A model generated the notes under the pieces. It searched no databases and was not told the DNA's origin. It worked only from the letters and a program-made list of their open reading frames with translations. A stretch of 64,000 nt of DNA, taken from positions 1-64,000 of the forward strand of contig NZ_JABJXS010000002.1 in the NCBI RefSeq assembly GCF_013155275.1. Direction: 5' to 3'. This DNA comes from Brenneria sp. hezel4-2-4. GTDB lineage: Bacteria; Pseudomonadota; Gammaproteobacteria; Enterobacterales; Enterobacteriaceae. The stretch's first letter is position 1. Each line of letters begins with the position of its first letter. The position numbers and the translations under genes were made by a program. This document shows positions 46,056-54,502 of the stretch, in pieces.

Positions 46056-47441
46056 ATGAAAAATAGCCAGGCGGAACCAGGATTAAAACGGACGTTGAGC
46101 AGTTTCCACCTATGGGGAATTGCCGTTGGGTTGGTTATTTCCGGCGAATATTTCGGCTGGAGTTATGGCTGGGCGCAGGCCGGTACGTTGGGTTTCCTGA
46201 TCACCGCGTTAGCGATCGCCGCCATGTATTGCGCTTTTATCTTCAGCTTTACCGAGCTGACAACATCGATACCCCATGCCGGCGGGCCGTTTGCCTATGC
46301 CTATCGCGCCTTTGGTCCGACCGGCGGTTTTATCGCCGGGTTCGCGACGCTGATCGAGTTTGTGTTCGCCCCGCCGGCGATTTCAATGGCTATCGGCGCT
46401 TATCTGAATGTGCAGTTTCCTGCGTTGGATCCCAAATGGGTGGCCGTCAGCGCCTACCTTATTTTTATGGGTCTCAACATTCTTGGCGTCGGCATCGCCG
46501 CAACGTTTGAGCTGCTGGTCACATTGCTGGCGATTTTTGAATTATTCGTGTTTATGGGCGTGGTGGCGCCGGGTTTTGAATGGAGCAATTTCACCAGTCT
46601 GGGGTGGGCGGGGTCGGATGAGTTCAGTCCGGTGGCGTTGTCCGGTATTTTTGCCGCCATCCCGTTTGCCATCTGGTTCTTTCTGGCGATCGAAGGCGCG
46701 GCAATGGCGGCCGAGGAGGCGAAAGATCCGCGCCGTACCATTCCACGCGCCTTTATCTGCGGTATTCTGACCTTAACCCTGTTGGCCGTCGGCGTGATGC
46801 TGTTTGCCGGCGGCGTGGGCGACTGGCGGCAACTGTCGAATATCAACGATCCGCTGCCCCAGGCCATGAAGCTGGTTGTCGGCAGCAACAGCGGTTGGCT
46901 GCATATGCTGGTGTGGCTGGGGTTATTCGGTCTGATTGCGTCGTTTCACGGCATCATCATGGGCTATTCACGCCAGATATTCGCCCTGGCGCGCGCGGGG
47001 TATCTACCTAAGCCGCTGGCGCGTATTCACACGCGTTTCCGTACGCCGCACCGGGCCATTCTGGCCGGCGGCGTTGTCGGTATCGCCGCCATTTTCTCTG
47101 ATTCGCTGGTGACCATCGGCGGGCAGCCGTTGACGGCCAATATTGTCACCATGTCGGTATTCGGCGCTATCGTGATGTATATCACGTCAATGGCTTCCCT
47201 CTTCAAACTGCGCCGCAGCGAACCCGAGTTGAACCGTCCGTTTCGCGCTCCCTGGTATCCGTTCGCCCCGGCTTTTGCGCTGGTGATGGCGGTCGTCTGT
47301 CTGGCTGCTATGGTTTATTACAATACGTTATTGGCAACGATTTTTGCCGGTATGATGCTGCTGGGCTATGGCTGGTTCCGTTTGACCCGCGGCTCGCGCG
47401 ATAGCGCGGCATTTGATCCGCAACTGACGGCTTCCAAATAA
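46056..47441 (+). CDS. eat: Ethanolamine permease (Eat family, APC superfamily)
   Basis: This 461-aa transporter should import ethanolamine. It has about twelve hydrophobic helices and the Eat-type start (LKRTLSSFHLWGIAVGLVISGEYFGWSYGWAQAG). Further matches are IPHAGGPFAYAYRAFGPTGGFIAGFATLIEFVFAPPA, FLAIEGAAMAAEEAKDPRRTIPRAF and GYSRQIFALARAGYLPK. I use the ATG at 46056, since the sigma-54 promoter lies within the longer frame (which opens at 45873) and the first 61 codons show no similarity. The operon order eat-eutB-eutC without microcompartment genes is the arrangement known from Pseudomonas-like bacteria. Confidence 0.88.
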   Translation: MKNSQAEPGLKRTLSSFHLWGIAVGLVISGEYFGWSYGWAQAGTLGFLITALAIAAMYCAFIFSFTELTTSIPHAGGPFAYAYRAFGPTGGFIAGFATLIEFVFAPPAISMAIGAYLNVQFPALDPKWVAVSAYLIFMGLNILGVGIAATFELLVTLLAIFELFVFMGVVAPGFEWSNFTSLGWAGSDEFSPVALSGIFAAIPFAIWFFLAIEGAAMAAEEAKDPRRTIPRAFICGILTLTLLAVGVMLFAGGVGDWRQLSNINDPLPQAMKLVVGSNSGWLHMLVWLGLFGLIASFHGIIMGYSRQIFALARAGYLPKPLARIHTRFRTPHRAILAGGVVGIAAIFSDSLVTIGGQPLTANIVTMSVFGAIVMYITSMASLFKLRRSEPELNRPFRAPWYPFAPAFALVMAVVCLAAMVYYNTLLATIFAGMMLLGYGWFRLTRGSRDSAAFDPQLTASK

Positions 47442-47465
47442 CAGATTGGATTGATGACATAAAAA

Positions 47466-47491
47466 CGGCCCGTTATACAGATTACGGGCCG
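47466..47491 (+). other. Intercistronic hairpin between eat and eutB
   Basis: CGGCCCGT pairs with ACGGGCCG around a 10-base loop, with no T-run after it. It may tune the eat to eutB ratio or protect mRNA. Confidence 0.5.
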
Positions 47492-47516
47492 CCGGCAAGA
47501 TGAACGAGGCGAAAGG

Positions 47517-48908
47517 ATGTATCAGACGACGCTGAGTCACCGCAGTTATCGTTTTAATGATTTGCGTGAGCTGATGGCAAAGGCATCGCCGGCGCGATCC
47601 GGCGATTTTTTGGCGGGCATCGCGGCGGAAAGCGCGGAAGAACGGATGGCCGCCCGCATGGCGCTGGCCGATTTGCCGCTGGAGACTTTTTTGCAGCAGG
47701 CACTGATCCCTTACGAGCAGGATGAAGTGACGCGGCTGATTATCGACAGTCATGATCGGGCGGCTTTTGCCTCCATCTCTCATCTGACGGTGGGGGATTT
47801 TCGCAACTGGCTGCTTAGCGAAAGTACGGATAGCGCTATGCTGTCTCAGGTCGCGCCGGGGATCACCCCGGAAATGGCGGCGGCGGTGAGTAAAATCATG
47901 CGTAATCAGGATTTGATCCTGGCGGCAAAAAAATGTCGGATCACCACCAAATTTCGCAACACCATCGGTTTGCCCGGCCACATCAGCGTGAGATTACAGC
48001 CCAACCATCCGACCGACGATCTGAGAGGCATCGCCGCCAGTATGCTGGATGGCTTGTTATATGGCAGCGGTGATGCGGTGGTCGGCATCAATCCCGCCAG
48101 CGACAGCTTGCCGCTGCTGGAAAAGCTGAATTATATGCTGGACGATGTGATCGGTCGTTTTGCGATCCCGACGCAGTCCTGCGTGTTGACCCACGTTACC
48201 AATACGCTGCAACTGATGGAGCGGGGAGCCCCGATCGATCTGGTATTCCAGTCGATCGCGGGTACGGAGGCCACTAATACCAGTTTCGGTTTTAATCTGG
48301 CGACGCTGGAAGAAGCGCACCAGGCTGCATTAAGTCTGAAGCGCGGTACGGTGGGGAACAATGTCATGTATTTTGAAACCGGTCAGGGAAGCTGCCTGTC
48401 GGCCAACGCCAATCATGGCGTCGATCAGCAAACCTGTGAGGCGCGGGCCTATGCGGTTGCCCGGCGCTTCTCTCCTTTGCTGGTGAATACGGTGGTGGGG
48501 TTTATCGGTCCTGAATATCTGTATGACGGCAAACAGATTATCCGCGCCGGTCTGGAGGATCATTTCTGCGGCAAGCTGCTGGGAGTGCCGCTCGGTTGCG
48601 ATGTGTGTTACACCAACCATGCCGAAGCCGATCAGGACGACATGGACACGCTGCTAACCTTGCTGGCTAACGCCGGACTGACGTTTCTGATGGGGGTTCC
48701 TGGGGCGGACGATATTATGCTCAACTATCAGAGCACATCTTTCCATGATGCGCTCTATATCCGCGAACTGCTGGGGTTGAAACATGCGCCGGAATTCGGC
48801 GCCTGGCTGGAGCAGATGCGGATTATCGATCCACTCGGCCGCCTGTGCGATACCGGCAGTCAGCACCCGTTATTACAGCATCAACCCTATCTGGAGAAGC
48901 GCCCATGA
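47517..48908 (+). CDS. eutB: EutB, ethanolamine ammonia-lyase large subunit
   Basis: EutB, with EutC and adenosylcobalamin, turns ethanolamine into acetaldehyde and ammonia. The 463-aa subunit is a TIM barrel. It starts MYQTTLSHRSYRFNDLRELMAKASPARSGD, followed by AKKCRITTKFRNTIGLPGHISVRLQPNHPTDD, SIAGTEATNTSFGFNL (conserved Glu), YFETGQGSCLSANANHGVDQQTCEARAYAVARR and VPGADDIMLNYQSTSFHD. E. coli EutB is 453 aa. It overlaps eutC by 4 bases. No eutA reactivase, eutR regulator, aldehyde dehydrogenase or shell gene is present here. Confidence 0.95.
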   Translation: MYQTTLSHRSYRFNDLRELMAKASPARSGDFLAGIAAESAEERMAARMALADLPLETFLQQALIPYEQDEVTRLIIDSHDRAAFASISHLTVGDFRNWLLSESTDSAMLSQVAPGITPEMAAAVSKIMRNQDLILAAKKCRITTKFRNTIGLPGHISVRLQPNHPTDDLRGIAASMLDGLLYGSGDAVVGINPASDSLPLLEKLNYMLDDVIGRFAIPTQSCVLTHVTNTLQLMERGAPIDLVFQSIAGTEATNTSFGFNLATLEEAHQAALSLKRGTVGNNVMYFETGQGSCLSANANHGVDQQTCEARAYAVARRFSPLLVNTVVGFIGPEYLYDGKQIIRAGLEDHFCGKLLGVPLGCDVCYTNHAEADQDDMDTLLTLLANAGLTFLMGVPGADDIMLNYQSTSFHDALYIRELLGLKHAPEFGAWLEQMRIIDPLGRLCDTGSQHPLLQHQPYLEKRP

Positions 48909-49699
48909 GTAAGGTGATCCATGCTAATCCCTGGGAAGCGCTGCGTGAGTTTACCGCCGCCCGTATTGCGCTGGGCCGGGCAGGGGCCAGTCTGCCGACC
49001 CGCGAACTGTTGAAGTTCGGGATGGCGCATGCTCAGGCGCGGGATGCCGTTCATCAGGCGTTTGACAGTGAAACGCTGGCCCGGCGACTGGCGCGCGAAG
49101 GCCTGGAAACCCTCACTGTGCATAGCGCCGCGGAAAACCGGGAACAGTATCTCTGTCGACCGGATTTAGGCCGCCGGCTGGCTGATTCGAGCCGCGCGTT
49201 GCTGCGGAGCTTACCGGGTAAGCCAGCCGATCTGTTGCTGGTGGTCGGCGACGGCTTATCGTCTAAAGCGGTGCATCGGCAGGCTGTGCCGTTGATCGCC
49301 GCACTGCGGCCCTACCTTTCCCAGTTAGGGCTTTCGCTGGCGCCGGTGGTGCTGGCCCATCAGGCGCGGGTGGCGCTGGGCGATGATATCGGCGAGTGTA
49401 TGCAGGCGAAAGCGGTTGCCATTCTGATCGGTGAGCGTCCCGGACTCTCTTCACCGGATAGCCTGAGCGTTTATATGACCTGGGGACCCACTACCCGGCG
49501 GCTGGAGTCGGAGCGCAACTGTATTTCCAATATCCGCCCTGAAGGGCTGGATTATCCCCAGGCGGCTTTTAAGCTGGCCTGGCTGCTGGAACAGTGCTTT
49601 CAGCGCCGCTTGTCGGGGATTCAGCTTAAAGATGAAAGCGACAATCCCGCACTGCATGGGCGGATCGCGCCGCCGTCTTGCGGGTTGTTATCCGGCTAG
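48905..49699 (+). CDS. eutC: EutC, ethanolamine ammonia-lyase small subunit
   Basis: EutC forms part of the cobalamin-binding site of the lyase. The 264-aa protein has an N-terminal helical part (NPWEALREFTAARIALGRAGASLPTRELLKFGMAHAQARDAVH), then LLVVGDGLSSKAVHRQAVPLIAAL and ILIGERPGLSSPDSLSVYMTWGP. It is shorter than E. coli EutC (295 aa), which has a longer N-terminal extension linked to microcompartment targeting. That loss fits the absence of shell genes. The ATG at 48905 overlaps the eutB stop (ATGA). Confidence 0.94.
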   Translation: MSKVIHANPWEALREFTAARIALGRAGASLPTRELLKFGMAHAQARDAVHQAFDSETLARRLAREGLETLTVHSAAENREQYLCRPDLGRRLADSSRALLRSLPGKPADLLLVVGDGLSSKAVHRQAVPLIAALRPYLSQLGLSLAPVVLAHQARVALGDDIGECMQAKAVAILIGERPGLSSPDSLSVYMTWGPTTRRLESERNCISNIRPEGLDYPQAAFKLAWLLEQCFQRRLSGIQLKDESDNPALHGRIAPPSCGLLSG

Positions 49700-49820
49700 C
49701 GGCTTTTTCCTGCCGGCCGAACGTCATGCCCTGCCGGTGACGATGCGATTTATCCTAAGTCTGGCGCTGCAACTTTGTTAAACTATGTCTGAATTGCAAC
49801 TTCAAGTAATAAGGGCATAA

Positions 49821-50375
49821 ATGATGAAATTGATGTTTGCATCGGATATACACGGCTCATTGACCGCCACCAATCGGGTACTGGATATTTTTGAACAAAG
49901 CGGCGCCCAATGGCTGATTCTGCTGGGTGATTTCCTTAACCACGGCCCGCGTAATCCCTTACCTGAACGCTATCATCCGGCGGACGTCGCGGCCCGGTTG
50001 AATGCTTATGCGCAACGTATCGTCGCGGTGCGGGGAAACTGCGATAGTGAAGTGGATCAGATGCTGCTTAACTTTCCGGTGACGGCGCCTTGGCAACATG
50101 TGCTATTGCCGCAAAATCGCCTTTTCCTTACGCATGGTCATCTCTATCATCCTGACAATCATCCGCCATTGAATGCGGGGGATGTGCTGGTTTACGGCCA
50201 TACGCATATTCCGCTAGCGGAAAAACGGGAAGATCTCTACTACTTCAATCCCGGTTCGGTCAGTCTGCCTAAAGGCGGCTATCCCGCCAGTTACGGCATG
50301 TTGGATCAAGGCATTTTGCAGGTTCTCCCCCTGGCCGGCGGGGAGCCTATTGCGCAGGTGAGCATTAGGCACTAA
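49821..50375 (+). CDS. yfcE: YfcE, metallophosphodiesterase
   Basis: YfcE is a small calcineurin-like manganese phosphodiesterase active on model substrates; the physiological substrate is unknown. The 184-aa protein has metal motifs SDIHG (residues 9-12), [28 protein letters not shown] and [12 protein letters not shown], with [19 protein letters not shown] near the end. Length equals E. coli. It follows eutC by 120 bp and begins the return to conserved gene order. Confidence 0.94.
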   Translation: MMKLMFASDIHGSLTATNRVLDIFEQSGAQWLILLGDFLNHGPRNPLPERYHPADVAARLNAYAQRIVAVRGNCDSEVDQMLLNFPVTAPWQHVLLPQNRLFLTHGHLYHPDNHPPLNAGDVLVYGHTHIPLAEKREDLYYFNPGSVSLPKGGYPASYGMLDQGILQVLPLAGGEPIAQVSIRH

Positions 50376-50481
50376 TTTAGCCTATACCCGTCATCTTGAA
50401 ATTGATTGGGCAGGCGGCACAACATCGGTTTTTGAAAATAGACGCGCGTTGCAACGCGCCAATACTAAAGGGCTTCAGAGG

Positions 50482-51090
50482 ATGGTGGAACAAAGTCAGG
50501 CAGCAGGCACAGAGTGGGTAGATATCGTCGATGAAAACAATGAGGTAATCGCTCAATCCAGTCGTCAGCAGATGCGTGCTCAGTGTCTTCGCCACCGTGC
50601 TACTTATATTGTTGTGCATGACGGCATGGGGAAGATTCTGGTTCAGCGCAGGACTGAAAGCAAAGACTTCTACCCGGGATGGCTGGATGCGACCGCCGGC
50701 GGCGTGGTGCAAAGCGGCGAGAATATGCTTGAGTCCGCCCGCCGTGAAGCGGAGGAAGAGCTCGGCATTGCCGGTATCCCCTTGGCCGAGCATGGTTTGT
50801 TTTACTATGAAGGGGAAAACTGCCGGGTATGGGGCGCGTTGTTCAGCTGTGTCACGCACGGGCCGTTTGCGCTACAAGAATCAGAAATCGATGAAGTGAG
50901 CTGGCTGACGCCGGAAGAGATCACCGCCCGCTGTGACGAGTTTACCCCTGATTCGCTTAAGGCTTTATCGCTGTGGTTAACGCGCTACAACGACCAAAAC
51001 CACGGCAAACCGCTGGCGCGGGAAGAGAGCGTCGGCAAGGATACGCAGAGCCGCGCCGAAGATGGCGGCTTTATTGAACTGGAGAAGTAA
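50482..51090 (+). CDS. yfcD: YfcD, Nudix hydrolase
   Basis: This Nudix protein hydrolyses a nucleoside-diphosphate-linked or related compound; the substrate is not known. The 202-aa protein opens [38 protein letters not shown], with the Nudix box [24 protein letters not shown] (G-x5-E-x7-REAEEE-x-G). It resembles isopentenyl-diphosphate isomerase-like Nudix members. The start is uncertain: ATG 50482 with AAAGGG upstream is used; E. coli YfcD (180 aa) begins at the equivalent of the next codon. The acidic C-terminal 25 residues are an extension. Confidence 0.9.
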   Translation: MVEQSQAAGTEWVDIVDENNEVIAQSSRQQMRAQCLRHRATYIVVHDGMGKILVQRRTESKDFYPGWLDATAGGVVQSGENMLESARREAEEELGIAGIPLAEHGLFYYEGENCRVWGALFSCVTHGPFALQESEIDEVSWLTPEEITARCDEFTPDSLKALSLWLTRYNDQNHGKPLAREESVGKDTQSRAEDGGFIELEK

Positions 51091-51131
51091 GGCCGTAAGG
51101 TGACCATCCCTGGCCGCCCCTTATAGTCGTC

Positions 51132-51160
51132 GCAAAAAACGCGCTGCCGTCGGCAGCGCG
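51132..51160 (-). terminator. Terminator of the ascorbate-family PTS operon
   Basis: CGCGCTGCCGTCGGCAGCGCG forms a 9-bp GC-rich stem. Read on the minus strand it is followed by TTTTTTGCG. It lies just past the EIIC stop (51166). Confidence 0.85.
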
Positions 51161-51165
51161 TATGC

Positions 51166-52422
51166 TTAACGTACAATGATACCCAGCAGGATCCCCAGCG
51201 CGCCGAAGTCCGCATCGCTGAACGTGGTGTTGGCGAAACCGATTTCTCCCAGTACCGGCAGCAGGAATACCGGCAGAAAGGTAATCAGCAGACCTTGAGC
51301 AAAGGCGCCGAGAATCGCCCCGCGGCGTCCGCCGGTGGCATTACCGAATACGCCCGCGGCGGCGCCGACAAAGAAGTGCGGAACGACGCCGGGAATAATA
51401 ACCGTCATGTCGAGCAGGTACAGCGCGAACATGCCGAGAATGCCGGCGGCAAAGCTGCTGAGAAAACCGACCAGCACCGCGTTTGGCGCATAGGGAAACA
51501 CCACCGGGCAATCAAGCGCCGGTTTGGCATTGGGCACCAGCCGGTCGGAAATGCCTTTAAATGCCGGTACGATTTCGGCAATCACCATGCGCACACCCTG
51601 CAAAATGATATAGACGCCCGCCGCAAAGGTAATCGACTGGATAAGCGAGAACATCAGCCAGTTTTTGCCGCCGCTGATGCTCCTGACGAATTCCGGCCCG
51701 GCGAACAGGCAGGTCACAATGAAGATAATGCTCATGGTGAAGGCGATGGCGACCGGCGTATCCCGCAGGAACAGCAGGCTTTTCGGTACGTTCATATCTT
51801 CAGTCGAATGCGCTTTGTTGCCGAACTTGCTGCCGATAAAGCCAGACAGAACGTAGGATAGCGTCGAAAAATGGCCGATCGCCACCTCGTCGGAACCGGT
51901 GACTTTTTTCATGTACGGGTGCGCAATCGCCGGAAAGAACACCATCGCTGCGCCAACCACCACCGATCCGATGGCAATAAGCGTCACGCCGGATATACCC
52001 GCGGTAGCCAGGATAACCGCCACCATCATCGACATGAACAGCGTATGGTGTCCGGTCAGGAAGATGAACTTCCACGGCGTGAAACGGGCGATCAGAATGT
52101 TAATCACCATGGCGAAGAACATGATCATGGCCATCTCTTTGCCAAAGCTTTTCTGCGCGACCGAGACGATCGCCTCGTTGTTCGGCACTACGCCCTGAAT
52201 GCCAAACGCGTGCTGGAAGATAGCGGCAAAGTCGCCCAGCGAGGCCACGACCAGACCGGCGCCCGCCCCGAGGATAAGAAAGCCCATAACGGTTTTGACC
52301 GTACCTTTAATACATTCGGTAACGGGTTTTTTCTGGGCAATAAGACCAATCAGCGCGATCAGACCGACCAGAATCGACGGCTCGGACAGCACGTCGCTCA
52401 TCAAAAAACGAAAGAAATCCAT
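51166..52422 (-). CDS. PTS system, ascorbate-family (UlaA/SgaT) EIIC
   Basis: This 418-aa membrane protein belongs to the ascorbate-type PTS permeases (TC 4.A.7), with about ten hydrophobic segments. Family features are ILVGLIALIGLIAQKKPVTECIKGTVKTVMGFLILGAGA, FTPWKFIFLTGHHTLFMSMM and NAVLVGFLSSFAAGILGMF with GNATGGRRGAILGAFAQGLLITFLP. It is shorter than E. coli UlaA (465 aa). L-ascorbate is the known substrate of the family, but no ulaDEFG-type catabolic genes lie nearby, so the actual substrate is open. Confidence 0.88.
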   Translation of the reverse strand: MDFFRFLMSDVLSEPSILVGLIALIGLIAQKKPVTECIKGTVKTVMGFLILGAGAGLVVASLGDFAAIFQHAFGIQGVVPNNEAIVSVAQKSFGKEMAMIMFFAMVINILIARFTPWKFIFLTGHHTLFMSMMVAVILATAGISGVTLIAIGSVVVGAAMVFFPAIAHPYMKKVTGSDEVAIGHFSTLSYVLSGFIGSKFGNKAHSTEDMNVPKSLLFLRDTPVAIAFTMSIIFIVTCLFAGPEFVRSISGGKNWLMFSLIQSITFAAGVYIILQGVRMVIAEIVPAFKGISDRLVPNAKPALDCPVVFPYAPNAVLVGFLSSFAAGILGMFALYLLDMTVIIPGVVPHFFVGAAAGVFGNATGGRRGAILGAFAQGLLITFLPVFLLPVLGEIGFANTTFSDADFGALGILLGIIVR

Positions 52423-52434
52423 ACTGACCTCCGG

Positions 52435-52722
52435 TTACAGGGCGCCCAATTCGCTAAGCGCCACGGACAAACGTGCTTTCATGGCGTTTTTGTCGATCAT
52501 GTTGTCAAGCGAGACGATTTTTCCGCTGACGGATTGGGCAGCCAGCTGTTCCGCAATGTCTTTGGTGCCGACAAAGATGTCGCTTGGCGTGCCTTTGGCC
52601 GAGCCCAGATCCACATGGTCAACCTCGGCGCTGACCCCCAAATCCCGCAGGATGGTTTTAATGCTCATTTCCATCATCAGGCTGGTGCCTAAACCGTTAC
52701 CGCAAACGACGGTGATTTTCAT
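52435..52722 (-). CDS. PTS system, ascorbate-family EIIB
   Basis: This 95-aa EIIB (lactose/cellobiose-IIB fold) carries the phosphocysteine in MKITVVCGNGLGTSLMMEM (Cys7). It lies between the EIIA and EIIC genes, 12 bases before EIIC, as in ulaABC-like operons (though there the order is A-B-C as EIIC-EIIB-EIIA). Confidence 0.88.
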   Translation of the reverse strand: MKITVVCGNGLGTSLMMEMSIKTILRDLGVSAEVDHVDLGSAKGTPSDIFVGTKDIAEQLAAQSVSGKIVSLDNMIDKNAMKARLSVALSELGAL

Positions 52723-52745
52723 TTTATTTACTCCGGAGCAGGTAA

Positions 52746-53189
52746 TTAATAGCGTGCGACGATCGCAAGAATTTCTTGCGGGCTGTTGGCTTGCATGATG
52801 GCGGCGGTATCGGCGCTGTTGTCGAATAACGCCGCCAGTTGTGAAATCGTGTCGATATGGCTGTGACTGTCGGCCGCGGCCAACACCACCAGCAGCCTGA
52901 CGGGATCGTTCTCGCCCGCGGCAAAATCAACCCCATTGCGGATCACCGTCAGACTCAATGCCTGGCGGTTCACCCCTTCTTCCGGCCGCGCGTGCGGCAT
53001 GGCGATGCCGGGGCCAATCACGTAATACGGGCCGATCGCCTGGTGCGAGCGGTAGATAGCCTCCAGGTAACGAGGTTCGATGGCATGATTATCGATGAGC
53101 GGTTGACAGGAAACGGCCACGGCGCTGCGCCAATCCTCCACGCGATCAATCAGTTGGATCACATCTGGCGTTAACAGATCTTTTAACAT
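52746..53189 (-). CDS. PTS system, ascorbate-family EIIA (PTS_EIIA_2)
   Basis: This 147-aa EIIA takes phosphate from HPr on His66 in GPGIAMPHARPEEGV, the UlaC/SgcA-type motif. The N-terminus is MLKDLLTPDVIQLIDRVEDW. It is the first gene of the operon, divergent from the LacI-type regulator across a ~208-bp gap with three operator-like palindromes. Confidence 0.88.
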   Translation of the reverse strand: MLKDLLTPDVIQLIDRVEDWRSAVAVSCQPLIDNHAIEPRYLEAIYRSHQAIGPYYVIGPGIAMPHARPEEGVNRQALSLTVIRNGVDFAAGENDPVRLLVVLAAADSHSHIDTISQLAALFDNSADTAAIMQANSPQEILAIVARY

Positions 53190-53249
53190 TTATGTTTCTC
53201 TCTCTTTACGTCATGCCGCAGAGCGTAGTGGCTTTATCGGCCGATTAAT

Positions 53250-53265
53250 GTGAGCTACTTCTCAC
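53250..53265. promoter_or_regulatory. Inverted repeat GTGAG-N6-CTCAC next to the operators
   Basis: GTGAGCTACTTCTCAC is a perfect 5-bp inverted repeat that can also be read as a CRP-like TGTGA-N8-TCACT. The spacing is wrong for a standard CRP site (N6). It directly abuts the first LacI-type operator. Confidence 0.3.
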
Positions 53266-53315
53266 TTGGTAGCGCTAACTGATAGCGCTACCAAATTATG
53301 TGATAGCACTATCAT
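53266..53315. promoter_or_regulatory. Three tandem LacI-type operator palindromes
   Basis: Three similar palindromes lie together: TTGGTAGCGCTAAC (AGCGCT at 53271-53276), TGATAGCGCTACCA (53284-53289) and TGATAGCACTATCA (53305-53310). LacI/GntR-type operators have such a symmetric core with a central CG or CA. Centres are 13 and 21 bases apart. They sit between the divergent PTS operon and the regulator gene, so the regulator probably controls both. Confidence 0.6.
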
Positions 53316-53397
53316 TAACGGCGTGATGATCTTGGACGTTGGCGGTTACAATAGGAATAATATAGGTTATCCAACGATGAAGGCGCGGCGGAGTACG

Positions 53398-54444
53398 ATG
53401 TCGGAAACAGGGAATACCAGAATGGAAAAATTGCGTAAACGCCGCACCACCGGGCGGGTTACTCTTCAGGATGTGGCAAATTACGCCGGCGTTGGCATGA
53501 TGACCGTCTCCCGCGCGCTGAGAACACCGGAACAGGTGTCGGATAAGCTGCGTGAGAAAATAGAGCAGGCCGTGGAGTCTTTGGGCTACATTCCCAATCG
53601 CGCGGCGGGGGCGCTGGCTTCCGGCTACAGCAACACTGTCGCCGTGCTGCTCCCTTCGCTGGCCGACCAGGCCAGCTCGACGTTTATGCAATCATTGCAA
53701 CTGGTGCTTAACCGTAACAATTACCAACTGTTGCTGGGCTGTCATGATTACAACCAGCAGCACGAAGCCAGCATTCTTGGCACCTTGCTACAGAATAATC
53801 CCGACGCGCTGGTGGTTTTTGGATCACAGCTTACCGACGGCACCTGGCAGTCCATTGAACGGGCATCGGTGCCGACCTTGAATATCGCCGGCGCCGGTAA
53901 CCAGAACGCCAGCCTGACCCTCAGCGTTGATTTCTCTGCCGCCGCGGGAGAGTTAACCCGGCATTTGCTGGCGCGGGGATATAAGAATATCGGTTACGTC
54001 TGTGCGCATATGGATAACCGCCTGCAACGACAACAGTTGAACGGCTGGCATAAAGCCATGTTGCAAGGCTATCAGAATGCCGATCTGGTGGTGGCGACGC
54101 CTGACGCCTCCAGCATGCAGTTTGGCCGTCATGCCCTGACGGAACTGCTGCTCAGGCAGCCGGAGCTGGATGCGCTGGTTTGCAGCCATGAAGATATTGC
54201 GCTCGGGTTATTGTTCGAGTGTCAGCGCCGATTGATCAAAGTGCCCGGAAATCTGGCGATAGCCTGTCTGGACGGCAGCGAAAACTGCGATCAAACCTAT
54301 CCGGTATTGACGTCGGTACGGGTGGATTATGAAAAAATGGGCCGGGAGACGGGGAAACTGCTGACAGCCGCGCTGAGTGAAGGCGTAAAAGAGCCGGTCA
54401 GTCGTCTGTTCGGTTATCGATTCGAACCTGGCGCCAGCAGTTAA
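53398..54444 (+). CDS. LacI-family transcriptional regulator (GntR/IdnR-like)
   Basis: This 348-aa repressor probably controls the divergent PTS operon. The N-terminal HTH and hinge read VTLQDVANYAGVGMMTVSRALRTPEQVSDKLREKIEQ and SLGYIPNRAAGALASG, followed by a periplasmic-binding-like ligand domain (NTVAVLLPSLADQ, CLDGSENCDQTYPVLTSVRVD). The closest families are gluconate/idonate repressors GntR and IdnR. The start is uncertain: ATG 53398 (CGGAG upstream) is used; ATG 53422 would give 340 aa. Frames opening at 53266 run through the operators and are unlikely. Confidence 0.88.
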   Translation: MSETGNTRMEKLRKRRTTGRVTLQDVANYAGVGMMTVSRALRTPEQVSDKLREKIEQAVESLGYIPNRAAGALASGYSNTVAVLLPSLADQASSTFMQSLQLVLNRNNYQLLLGCHDYNQQHEASILGTLLQNNPDALVVFGSQLTDGTWQSIERASVPTLNIAGAGNQNASLTLSVDFSAAAGELTRHLLARGYKNIGYVCAHMDNRLQRQQLNGWHKAMLQGYQNADLVVATPDASSMQFGRHALTELLLRQPELDALVCSHEDIALGLLFECQRRLIKVPGNLAIACLDGSENCDQTYPVLTSVRVDYEKMGRETGKLLTAALSEGVKEPVSRLFGYRFEPGASS

Positions 54445-54461
54445 GGCAGGGCGCCATTCTT

Positions 54462-54493
54462 CCAGCCTCCGCGGTCGAAACCAGGGAGGCTGG
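54462..54493. terminator. Hairpin between the LacI-type gene and pta
   Basis: CCAGCCTCC and GGAGGCTGG form a perfect 9-bp stem with a 14-base loop in the convergent gap. No clear T-run follows on either strand, so termination is likely but weakly supported. Confidence 0.45.
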
Positions 54494-54502
54494 GGGCAAC
54501 CA

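Noticed and set aside
51871-52692. 273-codon frame antisense to the ascorbate-family PTS genes
   Set aside because: It covers two PTS genes in the wrong frame and has a low-complexity His/Asp/Arg composition.
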